Source of the DNA: Trichoplax adhaerens
Lineage: Eukaryota > Placozoa > Uniplacotomia > Trichoplacea > Trichoplacidae
Reading direction: 5' to 3'
Assembly: GCF_000150275.1 (NCBI RefSeq)
Contig: NW_002060951.1
Coordinates: forward strand, 1,932,297 to 1,996,296
DNA length: 64,000 nt
In this document: positions 38,910 to 51,200 of the stretch, in pieces
How positions within the stretch are numbered: the stretch's first letter is position 1
How the letters are laid out: every line of letters begins with the position of its first letter
Notes under the pieces: model-generated
Database searches by the model: none
What the model was told of the DNA's origin: nothing
What the model saw: only the letters and a program-made list of their open reading frames with translations
Translations under genes and position numbers: made by a program

Positions 38910-40110
38910 AAAGTACCGTACAGTATCTAAAACGAAATTAAAGACGCCCTACAGTACTGTACTGTACTGTACAGTATGCTATGTATGATACCTAATAGCT
39001 TTGTCGTCATAGCTACACGGGTCCCTAGCAACGAACAGACATGATGGGAACGAGTGGACGGTACAAAAAAAAATCCTGCCTGCGATTGATATCCCGCTGC
39101 TAACGCGATACTAACTTGGTTTTGTGCAGTACGATACACGGTGCTATTGGTACCATACAGTACAGTATAGTAGAATTCGACGGAAAAATGATAGGCCTCC
39201 GCATTATTTTGCACTGACGGCCACTTTACGTCGATCTTTCTTTGCTTTAGTAGTCCCTGACCGCATACAGCATTGCAGTATTCCGTCAGTAGTAAAGACT
39301 CAGTTGCGTATCATTACGTACGATTACGAAAGTTGTATATTCAATACAGTATAATAAAATTATCCTGGAGTTAATGATGATCATAGCAGGGACTACTAAA
39401 AGAAGAAAGAAACGGGACTGCCAGCGGTTGTTGACTAATAAATAATTATATTATATTCATTTTTTTTTGCGCCGGGATAATTTTTGGTCACGCTGTACAA
39501 TATGTAAATATGGACGCTTACTTTTCTGGTCATTCTACAGTACTGTAAAGCCTAAGGTAGTGTACACTCACTGTACAGTACTGTACAATACTGTACAGTA
39601 TAACGTTAAGGTTAAACATGCTGTACAGTCCAGGACTGTACTGTATCATCAACAACGCTGCAGCGCAGTACAGTACAGTACCATGTGTTACAGTACATGT
39701 TGTATCGTACGGTACACTGTACACTGTACAGTACAATAGGCAACTGTCGGACCCAACCCTGGGCGTTCCCTTTCGATCTGAAAAGTTAGCACGATTACAG
39801 CATATTGTACAGTACTGTACATGTATAATGTACAGTACTGTTAAAACAGCACAAAAGAAGTTCTGCTGTACTGTACGAGTGTACGTGTCTATCATGCGGG
39901 CAAGCGCATTAATCAAGGTGTACCTTGTACAGCACAGTAGTTTGCATGTGAGTTCGAGTTTACCACCTTTTTTGTTTATGTACAGTATAGTATTGTTACT
40001 GTACTGTATAGGATATGATACAGTACAGTATATCATACTGTATCCCGCAACGTACTTGACTTGGTGAACATTATTGTATATGTCACGTTTACTGTACTGT
40101 ATATTGCACG
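38910..40110. repeat. TACAG/CTGTA inverted pentanucleotide repeat, block B
   Basis: This is the same orientation-flipping pentamer as block A, densest at about 39535-39745 and 39800-40060, lying directly upstream of flotillin-2 copy B. Overlapping open frames here (229 codons on the - strand at 39530-40219, 149 codons on the + strand at 39618-40067) are repeat artefacts: they are dominated by Tyr, Cys, Thr and Val from the stop-free pentamer. Two sequence ends resembling the hAT-like terminal repeat lie inside, one ending GTAGTCCCTG at 39259 and one starting CAGGGACTAC at 39387. Confidence 0.9.
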
Positions 40111-40233
40111 CGTATATGTATATCTGATGCACAGAGAAGAATTTTGCAGTAGTACTTCTTTTCACGTAGTGCGAATCCGGAATCTGTGAGAACGAAGTGA
40201 AGAGAAGTCGTAGCATCATTAAGTTGAAAGAAA

Positions 40234-43200
40234 ATGGGAAATTGTCATACTGTCGGACCTAACGAAGCGCTAGTTGTATCTGGTAAGTAATGCATACTAT
40301 TCTGATTATTTTAGTATAATAATTTTCATTTTTTCTTCTTTTTCCAATGTAAGAAGGTTTTTTACTCACCGTGATACTGTAGTCTACACAGTGATTAATC
40401 TCGCCCAGTACAACTATTCGGCAAATCGTTAATGATAGCTTGTGGCCAGTTGTGCTGGAAAAGTTGGTGTAAAGACTGTGCAGTACATTGACATAGATAC
40501 ACCTTATACAACTTAATAATTGCGATTACAATAAACCAGCCCATTTTCGTGTTTTGCAACACTTACACACTACTGCATCATGATCGCCCGTACTTACTTA
40601 TGAAATCAACTGACCGTATTTTCGTAGTGAATGCGGTGTAGCCGTGTGTCAAAAATTTGTGTTAGTACTCAAACAACTAATACGAGTATTAGCCTAGGAA
40701 ATGAAGCTTTCAGAATTTCTTATGTTAAATATTGTCGATTGACGGCCTGTAAAATATGTGTCCTGATTTTAGTATTAACATCAAAAACGTGTCCAGTTTA
40801 TCTTTCAATACACTTGATCTGCAAAACATTTTAAAGTTAAGCCCTTTCTACTGTACGAGATAATTCGTTTATGGAGGCATCAATGCCATGAATCTACTGT
40901 AAATTTTAGAGTCTGTTATGCGTCAATATTGGAAGTAGATTTAGGCAAGCCCTTCCCTTAGTTTAGTTAAGTGCAAGATTCGCGAACATGTTTACTGTAC
41001 ACTCAGTGTACTGTAGTGTAGAGATGAGATCTCTGCTGCATATATCTCCACTGCGCTACGATATGATCATTTGCGGATAATATCGTCAAAGTTCAAGTGC
41101 GTACCATTACTGACAGTGAGCAGACTGCAAGCTTAGAGAATATTAGAATAGAGTCCAAAATTTTTAAAGCATGTTGAGATGGTTAAGATAAGTAACACAT
41201 TTCTACATGTTATTACAAAATTTTGACATCTTTTGATAAATTAACGACATTGATCATCCTCCCGTGACTGCGCTGTATTATACAGTTGTACAGTATTGGC
41301 AGTATTATAGACTGACATCTCCCTACATGAGTTATGTAAGCATACGAGCGTCTTTCAGATTAACGTAGGTAATGTATATCTTTTTTACAGTAATTATTAC
41401 AGTTCCCGAGTCTGTCATTGCTAGTCTACTTGCGCGTTGCGTGATGCAGTTATGAATTACTTATTGTATAAGAAGTAGTGATCACTCTAACTGAACTTCT
41501 CTTTAGTCATGAGCTACTTGTAAATACTGTACCGGTGTATTTTGCATATGCTATCCAGAGACTGAAGCTGCTCTTGATTCTGAGAAGCTGAATACTTGAT
41601 GATATTACCATGTAGCATAGACTATATCTACAGTTCATCCATAAACTTGCTCATCCTTTATTATTTATGGTTACGCCGCCTTGGTGATTTTTTCTACTGC
41701 CGTGTTACTATAAGTTACAACGCTTATCAAACTGAATATCACTCGCCATATCATTGACAATGTCCGATGGATTATAGTTATGCGGTATTCAATTTCGATC
41801 CTTCCATATGCACATAGATAAATTATCACCACGATAAATGCGCGCATTCACTAAAACTGACCACAGCAGTAATTTTCTATGCGCGGTAACCGAGAATATT
41901 TTTTTATAAATCTCAACTTGTCTTAAATCAAGTCAGAGATATAAAGTTAATGTCGATTTTCGTCATGTGCTTTATCAAGTGCTTTATCCTAATTGACGTA
42001 CAGTACTATTCGTGGACATCGTATTCGGCACAAGATGCAGCAGTACTATTTTAAATGATAAGGACAATCTGAATAGGAATAAAGATCATTTTCCTCATTT
42101 TTAACTGAGTGTAATCAATACTACGCCTTTAGCCTAACTTTCGAGGGATAAATGACGCTATACTTGTAATGTTTACAATACTATACTATACTATACTGAA
42201 GCTCTATGTCACGGACTACTATAGTATACAGTACGTGACCTTCCCGAAATTGCTTTGAAGGTGAAATCGTAAGATAAAAGGAAAACGTATGAGTAAAATG
42301 TTGGATCTATAATATTATGTCAATCTTTTCCTATCGCTCTACAAAAGAACAGAATTGGGGAGTACTCACGAGTAATCACTATTGGAAACAGCTCCAACAA
42401 TACTTCAAATTTACAGTATATTTGCAATAATTGTGCATGTTGTACAGTACGGTGACTACTGCTTGGATATACAGTACAGCAAACATCTAATAAAGATTCT
42501 AGCTATTAACATCTTGAATACAGTAATTCAATAGTTAGTATCGTGTAATTGATAAGCTGTGAATGATTACAATTTCGGTAAAATGAGTAATCTTTAATTC
42601 GATCGTGATAACATTTCAAATTAACTTTGACAGGTGCTTGTTGTGGCTCTGGTGAAAAGCGATATATCCATGGCGGCTGGGCATGGGCTTGGTGTGGTAT
42701 TACTGACGTACAAAGGTATAATGCTACTCTGGTAATAGTACTGGATCAATGTTGAATAGTTTCTACAATATCGTACATTATATCTGTTAATTGTAATTAT
42801 AGATCCCTACGTGAAAGCTAAATAAATACGAGTAACTTTGTAACTATTGAAATGATAACAACGTATTTTATCTATTATTTCTTACTTTTATATGCCAGTG
42901 AATGGGTTATATTGTTTTGAATGTAATCATGTATAAAGATTGTTATGATCTGAAACCAGGCTGAATCACTATTTTATTTGCCATTAAATTTACTGTATCT
43001 ACAAAAAATTTACTCAAGCCCATGGATTAGATTTTGGAAAGTATAATTGAGTTTATCCTGCAGCACTGCATATATTATTATTTACTAAACGTGGCAATTT
43101 TATTACCATCATCCAAACTATTTCGCTTATTGACCACGAATTGCAGTATCTTTTAATCCTGGCCAACAAATAAGTCATTTATTACGAGATGTCTTGCAGG

Positions 43201-45798
43201 AAATTATGCGATTTTGTTTAGCTAAAGTCAATACTCTAACTGTAATAATGTATCGGTCCAAAGATGGTATGGCATCAGTTAAAATCCATCTAATAATGAT
43301 TAATGTATACCCATTTTTGCTCATGATCCTCAAAGCTATATTGCATTATCGAGGTGATATCTCTATTCCACAATTACTACTTTAATTAAGAATTAAAATT
43401 ATTTGAAATTTTGCTAGGATTGCTTTAAACGTCATGACATTGAATCCTCATTGCGATAGCGTCGAAACTGCCGAAGGTGTGGCTCTAACTGTGACAGCGG
43501 TGACACAGTGTAAAATTATGACCGGTGATCTGCTAGCAACTGCTTGCGAACAGTTTCTTGGTAGATCTACACATGAAATTGAAGGCATTATCTTGCAAAC
43601 ATTGGAAGGTCATTTAAGAGCAATCTTAGGTAATGACTATGATGATTGACTACTTGTGATAAATACAGTCGGTATTACTATGTCACGATAAATTATAATT
43701 TGCTATATTTCGTCAGAGGATTTGGGATAGGATATGTTTCATTAGAATAGTACTATGGGAGATAAGAAATTTACTGCAGCAGTCACACGTATTTATTTAT
43801 ATTCTGGGATAGGCACACTGACTGTTGAAGAAGTCTACAAAGATCGTGATCGATTTGCTGCACTCGTGCGTGAGGTAGCTTCTCCTGATGTTGGAAAAAT
43901 GGGTATCGAAATTCTAAGCTTCACTATTAAAGATATTATGGATAAAGTAGAGTACTTGAATTCACTTGGAAAAGCACAAACAGCCGTTGTCAAGCGCGAT
44001 GCTGACATTGGAGTTGCTGAAGCGAATCGTGACGCTGGCATAAGAGTAAGATCGTAATTGCAAATAACTATAACAATAAATCAGCTCGTGTCATAGAATA
44101 ACCAAAAAAGATGACAAGAATTCATTATATACGAACTGAGTAAAGATATTAGTTAAATCTACCAGAATGAAGGATTTAAAATTTTGCGATCTGAAACTAT
44201 TGTTTTCATAATATATGTACTATATTACAGAGAGCTGAAGCGGAAAGGGCACGATTGGATGTCAGATATACAGCTGATACCAGCATTGCAGATTCTCGTC
44301 GCGAATTTGAAATGGCTAAGGCCGCATTTGATCAAGAAGTGAATCGTGTTGTAAGTTTTCGTATTCATTACATACGCGAATGGCAATATGAATTTTATGA
44401 TTACAGGTCTAAAAAATATTATATCCTTATCATAAATATTTAGCGGGCAGAGGCTGAATTATCCTATGAATTGCAGGTACAATCTACTAAGATTAACGTT
44501 AAAACTAATAAACTGATATCTTTTGGCGCGTATCTTGAAATTACATCTCATCGAAATATATAAATGAGCATTTTATGTGTCGATTCTAGTTATTGATTCT
44601 GATATTAGACCTTTATTATCAGTGTTGACATCATTCTCAGTAATATTTAACAACTATTATGTAGGCTGCAAAGATTAAACAAAAGATTCGCAGCGAAGAA
44701 ATTCAAATTGAAGTTGTTGAGAGAAGGAAGGAAATTGACATTGAAGAAAAAGAAATCCTTCGTAAGGACAAAGAGCTTATCGCCACAGTAAAGAGACCAG
44801 CTGAAGCGGAGAGTTTCAAAGTAGAAACTTTAGCTGAAGGTCGTCGGTAAGATCAAAATTTCCAAAGCTTTCGCTTACTTTGTTCATGTACAGAGAAATA
44901 GTTTTCGTTGTTGATGTTAATTAGACTATTAATCTCTATATTGCCTGGCATAATATGGTACGCTATAAAAGTTCTTATTACTGATACCGATACAATTTTT
45001 TTAGTGCTGAGACTGTTGCCAGGGCCCAAGCTGAAGCTATGAAGATTAAGGTACTGTGGATTGACGGGTGTATCTTTCAATGAACTACGAATTCGTTCAG
45101 TGTATTAGAAGTTATAATTGCTCGTAGTAACTATAAATAGTAAACAAGTTCAGTGGGGATATCTTTGAGTTTATCTCCAAAATTATCATCTAACTGTTAA
45201 CATTTTACTCGCATAGGCTGTTGGTTCAGCTGAAGCTAGTGCTATTGAGGCAATCGGTAAAGCTGAAGCTGAAAGAATGAGACAAAAAGCTGCTGCATAT
45301 AAACAATATGGAGATGCTGCTTTGGTCAGCTTGGTTCTTGATGCATTACCAAAGGTATAGTAGTTATAGACCGACTATTTCATCTAAATGATATAAGAAA
45401 CGAGCGAATAGAAGCTGGACATATTATAGTCTGGCGATTTTAAACGTTTTATTTCCTAATTTTTGCAAATTAAACTAGAGATAACATCTTTTCAACCTCA
45501 ATTATTTCAGATTGCGGCAGAAATTACTGCTCCTTTATCCAAAACGGAGGATATCGTTATGCTAAGTGGGAATGGAGAAGGTCTTACAGGCGAAATAACG
45601 AAACTAGTTGGACAACTGCCTCCAGCTGTTCAAGCATTGACAGGAGTAGATATTTCGAAGGTGGGTGCTAAAGTCATTTATTTACTTCGAAACTAGCGCT
45701 TATCCGATGATAATTTAATACCGAAACTTATTGATCCTAACTTTCAAATTGTGATCATATAGGCTATTAGCAAGATTCCCGGAGCGCAAGTTGCATAG
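40234..45798 (+). CDS. FLOT2: Flotillin-2, tandem copy B (11 exons)
   Basis: Exons: 40234-40282, 42634-42715, 43418-43629, 43813-44045, 44231-44350, 44444-44476, 44665-44846, 45005-45050, 45217-45354, 45511-45660, 45763-45798. Every exon has the same length and phase as its partner in copy A, so both encode 426 residues. The N-terminus [15 protein letters not shown] carries the acylation signature, followed by the SPFH domain and the Glu-Ala coiled coil. Differences from copy A include HTVG for HTTG, IALN for ISLN at the start of exon 3, AAK for CAR at the start of exon 7, and QVA for QIM at the end. Many third-position changes separate the copies, so the duplication is not recent, yet the protein is well conserved and both reading frames are intact. 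Intron 1 is 2351 bases, against 594 in copy A, and holds scattered repeat words. The two products could form hetero-oligomers; that is inference. Confidence 0.96.
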
Positions 45799-46579
45799 AT
45801 AACAAATGATAGTTTATGTAACGTGTTAGTAAATCATTCGGTTGTCCTGTAAAATGATTTTACAAATACTCTGTAGGTGATATATACGCTGCGCATACTT
45901 AATAGGATATTTATATTTTAGTTGAAATAATGTTTCAATTTTAAATTAAATTGCTGTTATCGGAGGTAGTATAATTAACCATTATCGAATAATGTATGTT
46001 AGTAAAATATTGCATTTTGTTTTCGTTATTGGTTTCTAATCATAACTTCCTTAATATGTTTGCCAACTGTTAATTCATAAAACGTAGTTATAGCAGCTAC
46101 GTACTACCTACTTACGTGGCTGGGATTGTATTTGTAAGTTATGAACTATATATCGTATTACTGTATTACTGCAGTTCAAACTCAAGCAATTAATTATCCT
46201 TGAATTACTATTAAATACCGGATTAGTATCTGTTTCGAGATGGTTTTCTAACTGATAAAATGTATTTGAAGACTATCACTTGTAGTGTATGTAAAGATCC
46301 AGGATACATGGAGTATAAATACTTTACACTTAATCGGATTCCTCCTGTATGTGCATAGTAATTTCGGTACTAAAACTTATTCCTTAAAAAAGCAACCATA
46401 AATCATGAAGCGTCAGAAGGTATTTAGATCATGATGTGCTTAAGGAGGGGCTAAAAAGTATCGCAGGAGCTCATCGTTTGATTCAATAGAAAAAATTTCG
46501 AAACTACTTGAAAGGGGGCGTTTGATACGCGTTAAGAAGTGATTACTGTCTTTAAAATGCTGAAGGGCTTTGTGATAGT
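45799..46579. other. Region downstream of flotillin-2 copy B
   Basis: It holds the presumed 3' untranslated region of copy B and AT-rich intergenic DNA. No gene, RNA gene or repeat is recognised. Confidence 0.5.
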
Positions 46580-47058
46580 AACCTGTACACTGTACAGTAG
46601 ATATTAGTAATACAGTAGATGTAATAGCAATTATGACTATGCTGTTTTCACTAAAATGTATAGCAGTGAATTGCCTTTCCCTAAATCAGTATTGTAAGGC
46701 ATTTATATGACACACGGGTATTCTGTATACGCATGATATGATTGATTACTACTATCGTGTCCCCAAAATTATAAATACAGATACAAATGGACAATGCACT
46801 ACCTGTAAAACTTAGCAAATACAGTATTATGATGTCTACTGCTTTTATTTAAGATACAGTACGCCATACGCTAACGTTGGATTTTGCCCTGAAAGACGCT
46901 GTACACTGTACAGTCTAGCAATTTTTGACTCGGATGCAGTTTTGTGCAATAAAGTGAAAAGGCAACCGAACCCGATCAAATTGTTGATGTCCTAACTCGA
47001 AATGAGTGCAATCGCCATACAAACACTGTACTGTACTGTATCACCACAGAAATTCTTA

Positions 47059-47091
47059 ACCCGAATCCCGCCTTCGACTCGGGTTTCGGGT
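47059..47091. repeat. GC-rich perfect-length hairpin
   Basis: ACCCGAATCCCG (47059-47070) and CGGGTTTCGGGT (47080-47091) pair at 11 of 12 positions around a 9-base loop. A GC-rich 12-bp stem is unusual in this AT-rich window. No neighbouring gene end explains it as a transcript processing signal; it may be part of a degraded mobile element. Confidence 0.8.
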
Positions 47092-47653
47092 GGACTTTGC
47101 ACCTAAGTCGAATGCGATCCTTTTGTCCACGAGCCCATAGTCTGTAGCCTACAGTACTGTGCACTAGAGACTCTCTATTAGGGTCTCCACAATACTGTAC
47201 TGTACAGTACAGTACAGTACAGTACAGTACGCGTAAAGTGCAAAACAATGAGTGAAAACAACGCCGCACCAACTACTGTACTGTACAGTATGTACAGTAC
47301 AGTATACCGTACTGTACAGTACAGTACAGTGTACAGTACACAGTACTGTACAGAAGAAGGGGCGTTGGACCTTTTCGTCCTGTGAACATTTAGCGTGTCA
47401 GTTAATACGGAGTGACCGTAATTTTTAATTTCTAGAATCAGGATTGAGTTCGTTAAGTCGTTAGCTCATGAATTATGGGCAATTATTAAGAGTTTATGCT
47501 AAAAAGTGTAATATGCTTTGGCTTGTTTCATGCACAGGCAGCATAGCACTTGCATAGTAACGCAAATGCAACTTTATCCTTTTTTGTCGTTAAAACTGAA
47601 GCACACATTGCACGTACAGTGTATACTGTCAAATGGAGTGTCAATGCAGAAAC

Positions 47654-47908
47654 TAAGGGACTACTCAAATTAAAAATTCTCCCTGACAAGCCGTAACTAA
47701 AAAATTTTTCCCCTATGCTATACTAAAAATATGCGGGACTGGCAACGAATCTATCGTACCAACAATGTGGAAGCCTAATATAATAATCCCACAGTGATTA
47801 GTGCAGTAAATGCATAAAACGTATGGCAATTCCGTGTATTTTTAGTATAGGGGAAGAATTGTTTAGTTACGGCTTGTCAGGGAGAATTTCGAGCTGAGTA
47901 AGCCACTG
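47654..47908. mobile_element. hAT-like short element with long inverted repeats
   Basis: The left end reads TAAGGGACTACTC and the right end, on the - strand, CAGTGGCTTACTC; similarity then continues through AAATTCTCCCTGACAAGCCG and GTAACTAAA, TTCCCCTAT and ACTAAAAATA, so the arms exceed 70 bases. Flanking octamers GCAGAAAC (47646-47653) and GCGGAAAC (47909-47916) match at 7 of 8, consistent with an aged 8-bp hAT target duplication. Length is 255 bases with no coding frame. Its interior differs from the element at 31376-31629, but the GGGACTACTC end motif is shared, suggesting the same transposase family mobilised both. Confidence 0.68.
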
Positions 47909-48280
47909 GCGGAAACCATAGAGATTCTTTTTTTATTTTTTTATTGCTTTTTATCTCTATGACAGAAATCGATACAGTACAGTACAGTACCGTACTGTAC
48001 TGTACACTGTAGACTGTGCAGTTATAGTGAGTGCTGTACTGTCTACAGTACAGTACTGTGCGGTCATTCGAGAGACTTGGTTGGAAAACTCAACGTACAG
48101 TACAGTACAGTACAGTACTGTGCTTTAGTTTCGTTTAGTTTATTATAATACCGTACGGTTATATAAGATTATGTTGAGTCGACTGCAATTTTCTTAGCTA
48201 TTTTTTTTTCTTATGATTACTTGTCATTTTCAGAAAATACCTGGTCAATTAATCTTAGTTTGGATTCAAAAATCGTCAAT

Positions 48281-51200
48281 ATGCCAAATGATAAAGATCG
48301 CCCTGGCTATCCATTAGCATTGGATGCTGATTCTGTAGCTGTTATGAAAGAATTTTTAACCTCTTTTGTAGCTGAGCATCCTGTTACAGAATTTAACGAA
48401 GACAGTTCATTACCTATTTCGGTCGGCTGTTACTATTTAGTGGATAAAGAAGTTGAAGGCTGCTGTATTGACTGGTCCAGGCGCTATTTGAGCACATGGT
48501 ATGATATATCCTAGAAATTTCTCTTAATGTATAGCTTATCCTTGAATTTTAATTTCGTAGTTCCGTGTTATGTTCACTCTGTTTGGATAAATTTAAACTC
48601 TATTGTGGGTATCAGGGGGTAGTCCCTGATTGAGATACTACTGTATGTTCGTTTTTGATGTCAAATCATGCTAATTTCTTGAAGCCAAGATGAAGGCTGA
48701 GACAAATCGTATCGAAAATGATAACATTAGTTACTCCTTCTTATAGCGTAACGTACATGGATAATACGATCGTAAAGGCGGCGTTGAGTCATTTCTTATA
48801 GCATACTCATCAAGATTGAATGCATCTTCATCAAATGCACATTACTCTATTATGATTAACAGCTGATGATTTATCTTTAGTTAAGCATTATTAATAATAA
48901 TTATTATTCAATACAACAATATGTAAAACAGTATTAAAGTTAGGATTTAAGCAAATTTAGCTTAAATTATTGTACTGTATATACTTTTTTACAACAATGT
49001 TGCGTTAATCATTCATTTACATTATAGATAGTTATCACTTGGTTATTAACTGATGTTATAATGATTTGTCCATAACTTACATTTAGTTATACGTATCAGT
49101 CTGTAACGAGCTGATGTCGGTAGGATGTAGTGGTACTTACTAAGTATATTAGACTATTCATTAACGAATTAGTGTCATTGTTCAGTAGATCCGTCCATGT
49201 AACTAAGTACCTGTGTTGTTGATACAATCTTAAATGATTTTGATTATCATCCATTAATGGTGTTGCTACAGTATCAAACTACTTTGTTAACAGCTCACTG
49301 CCTCTAATTGTACTCTCTAATGACAAGTTTACCAAAAAATGAATTGTAACTGTAAAATTTCATCAATTTAATTTTGTATGGCTGACCATAGAATATAGTG
49401 ACTCATTCTATAATCGCACAAATTGTAAAAATGAACTATTGATTACGTGATAACCGATAATGCTTCCCCTCACCCACTGTACAACAATAGTTGAATATGT
49501 TGACAAACCCCACTTGTAATTAGTATCTCCTGATTGATTATCCCAATTAAGATGTAGTAATATGAGTATTATTGTAAAACACAAATTATGTGTCATCTTA
49601 GCTATCAGATTGAGATTAAGCATAGAAAACGTTCCATTTTCAAATCATGCTCAAGTAACCCACGAAGAAGAAGAGAAAATAATTTTAATCGCGACTGCGA
49701 TGCCATCATATTTTAGCAACGCTCAATGAAACGAAAAATTATCTTCTCAACGAAGCATAACAAACACATTTATCACTTGGCAAATCCCCGCATCTACTTG
49801 TATCAACTATGGTGTAGTCAATAGTGTATTTATTATTATTGTTATATTGTAAACTGATTTATGGCATTTGTAAGACTGCCTTCCCACAAGCTTTTGTTTT
49901 TTATCTCGCTATAATTGATTGTCTGTGTAGTTGCATGTAATACATTGTTTCCTAGCTACTTTCTCCTACGCTACTGTCTTATATTTAAAGCAAATTATAG
50001 ATTTGTGACGCTAAAAACTTGTTTTTATCACTCACGAGTTGTAAATCCAATTAAATGCTTGACTACCGGAAAGTACGTCGTATAAATTAATGCATTCCGT
50101 CGATATAGTACAACCCTGTTGTGTGGAGTACTGTACTGATATATAGCGGCGTATGGCATTTAAATTTTCAGAAGGGAAGTTAAAAAATTAACTGTACAAT
50201 TTCTCACGCGCGTTCTAAAACATGATGACATTGCGTTATTTGAAGCCAAATTATGGAAGTTATTTTCAGAATTGATCTACTTCGAAAATATTAGACGCCT
50301 GAAGAGTGATCTCATCACGTTCTATAATACTAACGCTACATATGCACCACTAGAAGAGAATTTTTACGAAGTTGCTATGCTAACAAAGCAGGCTTGAAGG
50401 AAAAAAGTGCTCTTTTTTATTATTTCTAATACAGTACTAAAATATGGAGGTTATTTATGCTTGTTATCTAACTACTTATTCGTTATAAACTTTCGTAGTG
50501 AGTATAAACGTGAAATCATAATTATTATAATAATTACTAATTTTAATGAATCAATTGTTATTACAATAATTAATCACGTAAACACTCCACAGTCAATGCT
50601 AAAAATTATCTACGTACTGTACAGTATAACCATACGACCATTCGTACTGCAATGTTAATCGCTACTAATTCGTAACGTTAAACCGATACCTTAGTTTAAA
50701 ATTTTAACTACGAAATCATTAAAATAATATTAAGCCTAGCAACGGTGATGATTTCAGCATTTTGTTGCCGTGAAATTTTTCAGAGTATGATTAATTCAGG
50801 GTTAAGTGATATTAAATCAATCTTTCGATCGAATCGATATCAAGGATATACTATAAACCAGCAAATAGTTTATGTAAACGATCATTCGCCGATACAGTAA
50901 ATGCTCATTGCTAATTAGCTTTCGGATAAATAGCTCCACCAGTAAGGAATTACACATGACGTCCTTGTCAATCAGATATCGTATCTTACTACTGTACTGA
51001 TCAATTTATTTACACTTTTATTGTGAAGCGGCGTCACCCTATGAGTATGCCGCTTATTAAAAACTAGCATTTCGTACTGCGTAAACTCTTATTTGTTCTT
51101 TGCTTCTAAAAACGCAAGAAAAATCAAATTATACAGCTATGATGTTTATATGGTACGATCGGTAATAAATTTTATGAAAACTCGACGCTTTTATGCACCA

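Larger units (their letters stand above)
46580..48130. repeat. TACAG/CTGTA inverted pentanucleotide repeat, block C
   Basis: This is the third block of the same pentamer, between flotillin-2 copy B and the PP2C gene. Dense runs lie at about 47150-47350, including near 47192-47231 two CTGTA units followed by about six CAGTA units, and at 47970-48130. A 255-base inverted-repeat element and a GC-rich hairpin are embedded. The open frame on the - strand at 46976-47272 is a repeat artefact. Confidence 0.9.

Noticed and set aside
39530-40219. 229-codon - strand and 149-codon + strand open frames
   Set aside because: They overlap each other over the stop-free TACAG/CTGTA repeat and are biased to Tyr, Cys, Thr and Val; no domain, no splice model.
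48612-48640. Short palindrome around GGGGGTAGTCCCTGAT as another hAT-like end
   Set aside because: It contains TAGTCCCTG but has no matching opposite end or target duplication nearby; it may be only a small hairpin.
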